Assembly: GCA_045540915.1 (NCBI GenBank)
Contig: JAZQID010000114.1
Coordinates: 1-22,768 of the forward strand
Reading direction: 5' to 3'
Length of the DNA: 22,768 nt
Origin: RGIG2206 sp045540915
Lineage (GTDB): Bacteria; Bacillota; Clostridia; Oscillospirales; Acutalibacteraceae
Shown here: in pieces, positions 22,441 to 22,768 of the stretch
How the letters are laid out: every line of letters begins with the position of its first letter
Position numbering within the stretch: the stretch's first letter is position 1
The notes under the pieces: generated by a model
The model's input: the letters and a program-made list of their open reading frames with translations, nothing else
The model's database searches: none
What the model was told of the DNA's origin: nothing
Position numbers and translations under genes: made by a program

Positions 22441-22469
22441 AGTATAGCATATATCTCCTTACCGTACAA
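22441..22469 (-). promoter_or_regulatory. Promoter of the zinc-ribbon membrane protein gene
   Basis: TTGTAC (22464-22469) and TGC-TATACT (22441-22449) on the minus strand, spacing 17 nt, followed by ACACTTAAAGGTCGGTGAT. Third member of the shared promoter and leader layout. Confidence 0.65.
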
Positions 22470-22541
22470 GAAACATCATTTGTCAAAATTTAATATTCTT
22501 TTATCTGATTTTAAATATATTAGCGGTGGGGGCAAGAGTTA

Positions 22542-22696
22542 GTGAAATATTCGGATTACGCCGATTGTGAAATAATGACCTGCGGTCATTGTGAAATTTA
22601 CTGCTACGCAGAAAGTGAAATGAAATTCGCCCTTAACATTTGCAAAGCAAATATTTCATAGCGAAGCTATTTCACTCGCCGAAAGGCGAATTTCAT
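22542..22696. repeat. Modular array of small hairpins spaced by GTGAAAT
   Basis: GTGAAAT occurs at 22542, 22567, 22591 and 22615 (steps of 25, 24 and 24 nt). Its reverse form, ATTTCAC or ATTTCAT, occurs at 22653, 22669 and 22690. Between them are short hairpins with 3-6-nt loops, for example AATGACC-TGC-GGTCATT (22574-22590), ATTTGC-AAA-GCAAAT (22638-22652), ATAGC-GAA-GCTAT (22658-22670) and TCGCC-GAAA-GGCGA (22676-22689). Perfect 12-nt arms at 22620-22631 and 22685-22696 enclose the right part. The region from 22470 to 22768 has no recognisable gene. Confidence 0.85.
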
Positions 22697-22697
22697 T

Positions 22698-22735
22698 AAA
22701 AGAAAAGACAAGTCTTTCGACTTGTCTTTTCTTTT
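22698..22735. terminator. Strong terminator at the right end
   Basis: A perfect 17-bp stem (22698-22714 and 22719-22735) with a TTTC loop; A-rich and T-rich ends allow use on both strands. It probably ends a minus-strand gene lying beyond the window. Confidence 0.85.
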
Positions 22736-22768
22736 TCTGGGTAGTTTGAACTTAATGACACGAATAAA

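Noticed and set aside
22542..22621. Regular 24-25-nt spacing of GTGAAAT looked like a CRISPR array
   Set aside because: The repeat is only 7 nt, spacers are self-complementary hairpins, orientation flips after 22650, and there are no cas genes.
22736..22768. Possible end of a minus-strand gene entering from the right
   Set aside because: Only about 30 nt are available and frames are too short to identify; the terminator at 22698-22735 hints at one but no CDS can be supported.

Overview
The window looks like a chromosomal segment from a Gram-positive gut-type anaerobe of the class Clostridia, probably Oscillospirales. This is inferred from strong AGGAGG or AAGGTGGTGAT ribosome sites, sigma-A promoters, UUG/GUG starts, a Bifidobacterium-like N-acetylhexosamine 1-kinase beside nagA, and an AraC-regulated uxaCBA/GH28 locus. 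No rRNA, tRNA, CRISPR array or insertion sequence was found. Most genes are on the minus strand.

Left block (1-3119): a minus-strand cluster of an AraC-type regulator, a six-helix membrane protein, a Gfo/Idh/MocA oxidoreductase, and a UPF0126/TRIC-type membrane protein reduced to its two ends by an internal deletion.

Amino-sugar block (3120-6385, plus strand): a ROK sugar kinase, nagA and nahK form an operon divergent from the AraC gene, with clear sigma-A promoters on both sides and a perfect 32-nt terminator palindrome at the end. It can make both 6-phosphate and 1-phosphate esters of N-acetylhexosamines.

Galacturonate/pectin block (6392-16665, minus strand): transcription runs from about 16.66 kb leftward through a DUF4832-type TIM-barrel protein, an alpha/beta-hydrolase-fold protein without its Ser and His, a GH28 polygalacturonase interrupted by an in-frame UGA, an AraC regulator, a second promoter, a Cys-rich Gfo/Idh oxidoreductase, a 19-bp hairpin, and uxaC-uxaB-uxaA. 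Galacturonate released by GH28 would pass through tagaturonate and altronate to 2-keto-3-deoxygluconate. No transporter, KDG kinase or KDPG aldolase is in the window.

Right block (16.7-22.77 kb, visibly more AT-rich, accessory in character): a small hypothetical protein, a short frameshifted lipoprotein with an internal repeat, a membrane-anchored XRE regulator with an extracellular propeller-like domain, a histidine phosphatase broken by an in-frame UAA, an SGNH/GDSL esterase with a GxDLY domain, and a zinc-ribbon membrane protein. Three of these genes share an almost identical extended -10 promoter and leader. The far right end carries a modular array of small hairpins separated by GTGAAAT in both orientations.

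Four genes are broken and one enzyme lacks its catalytic residues. Either this lineage is losing genes here or the assembly carries errors; reads would decide.
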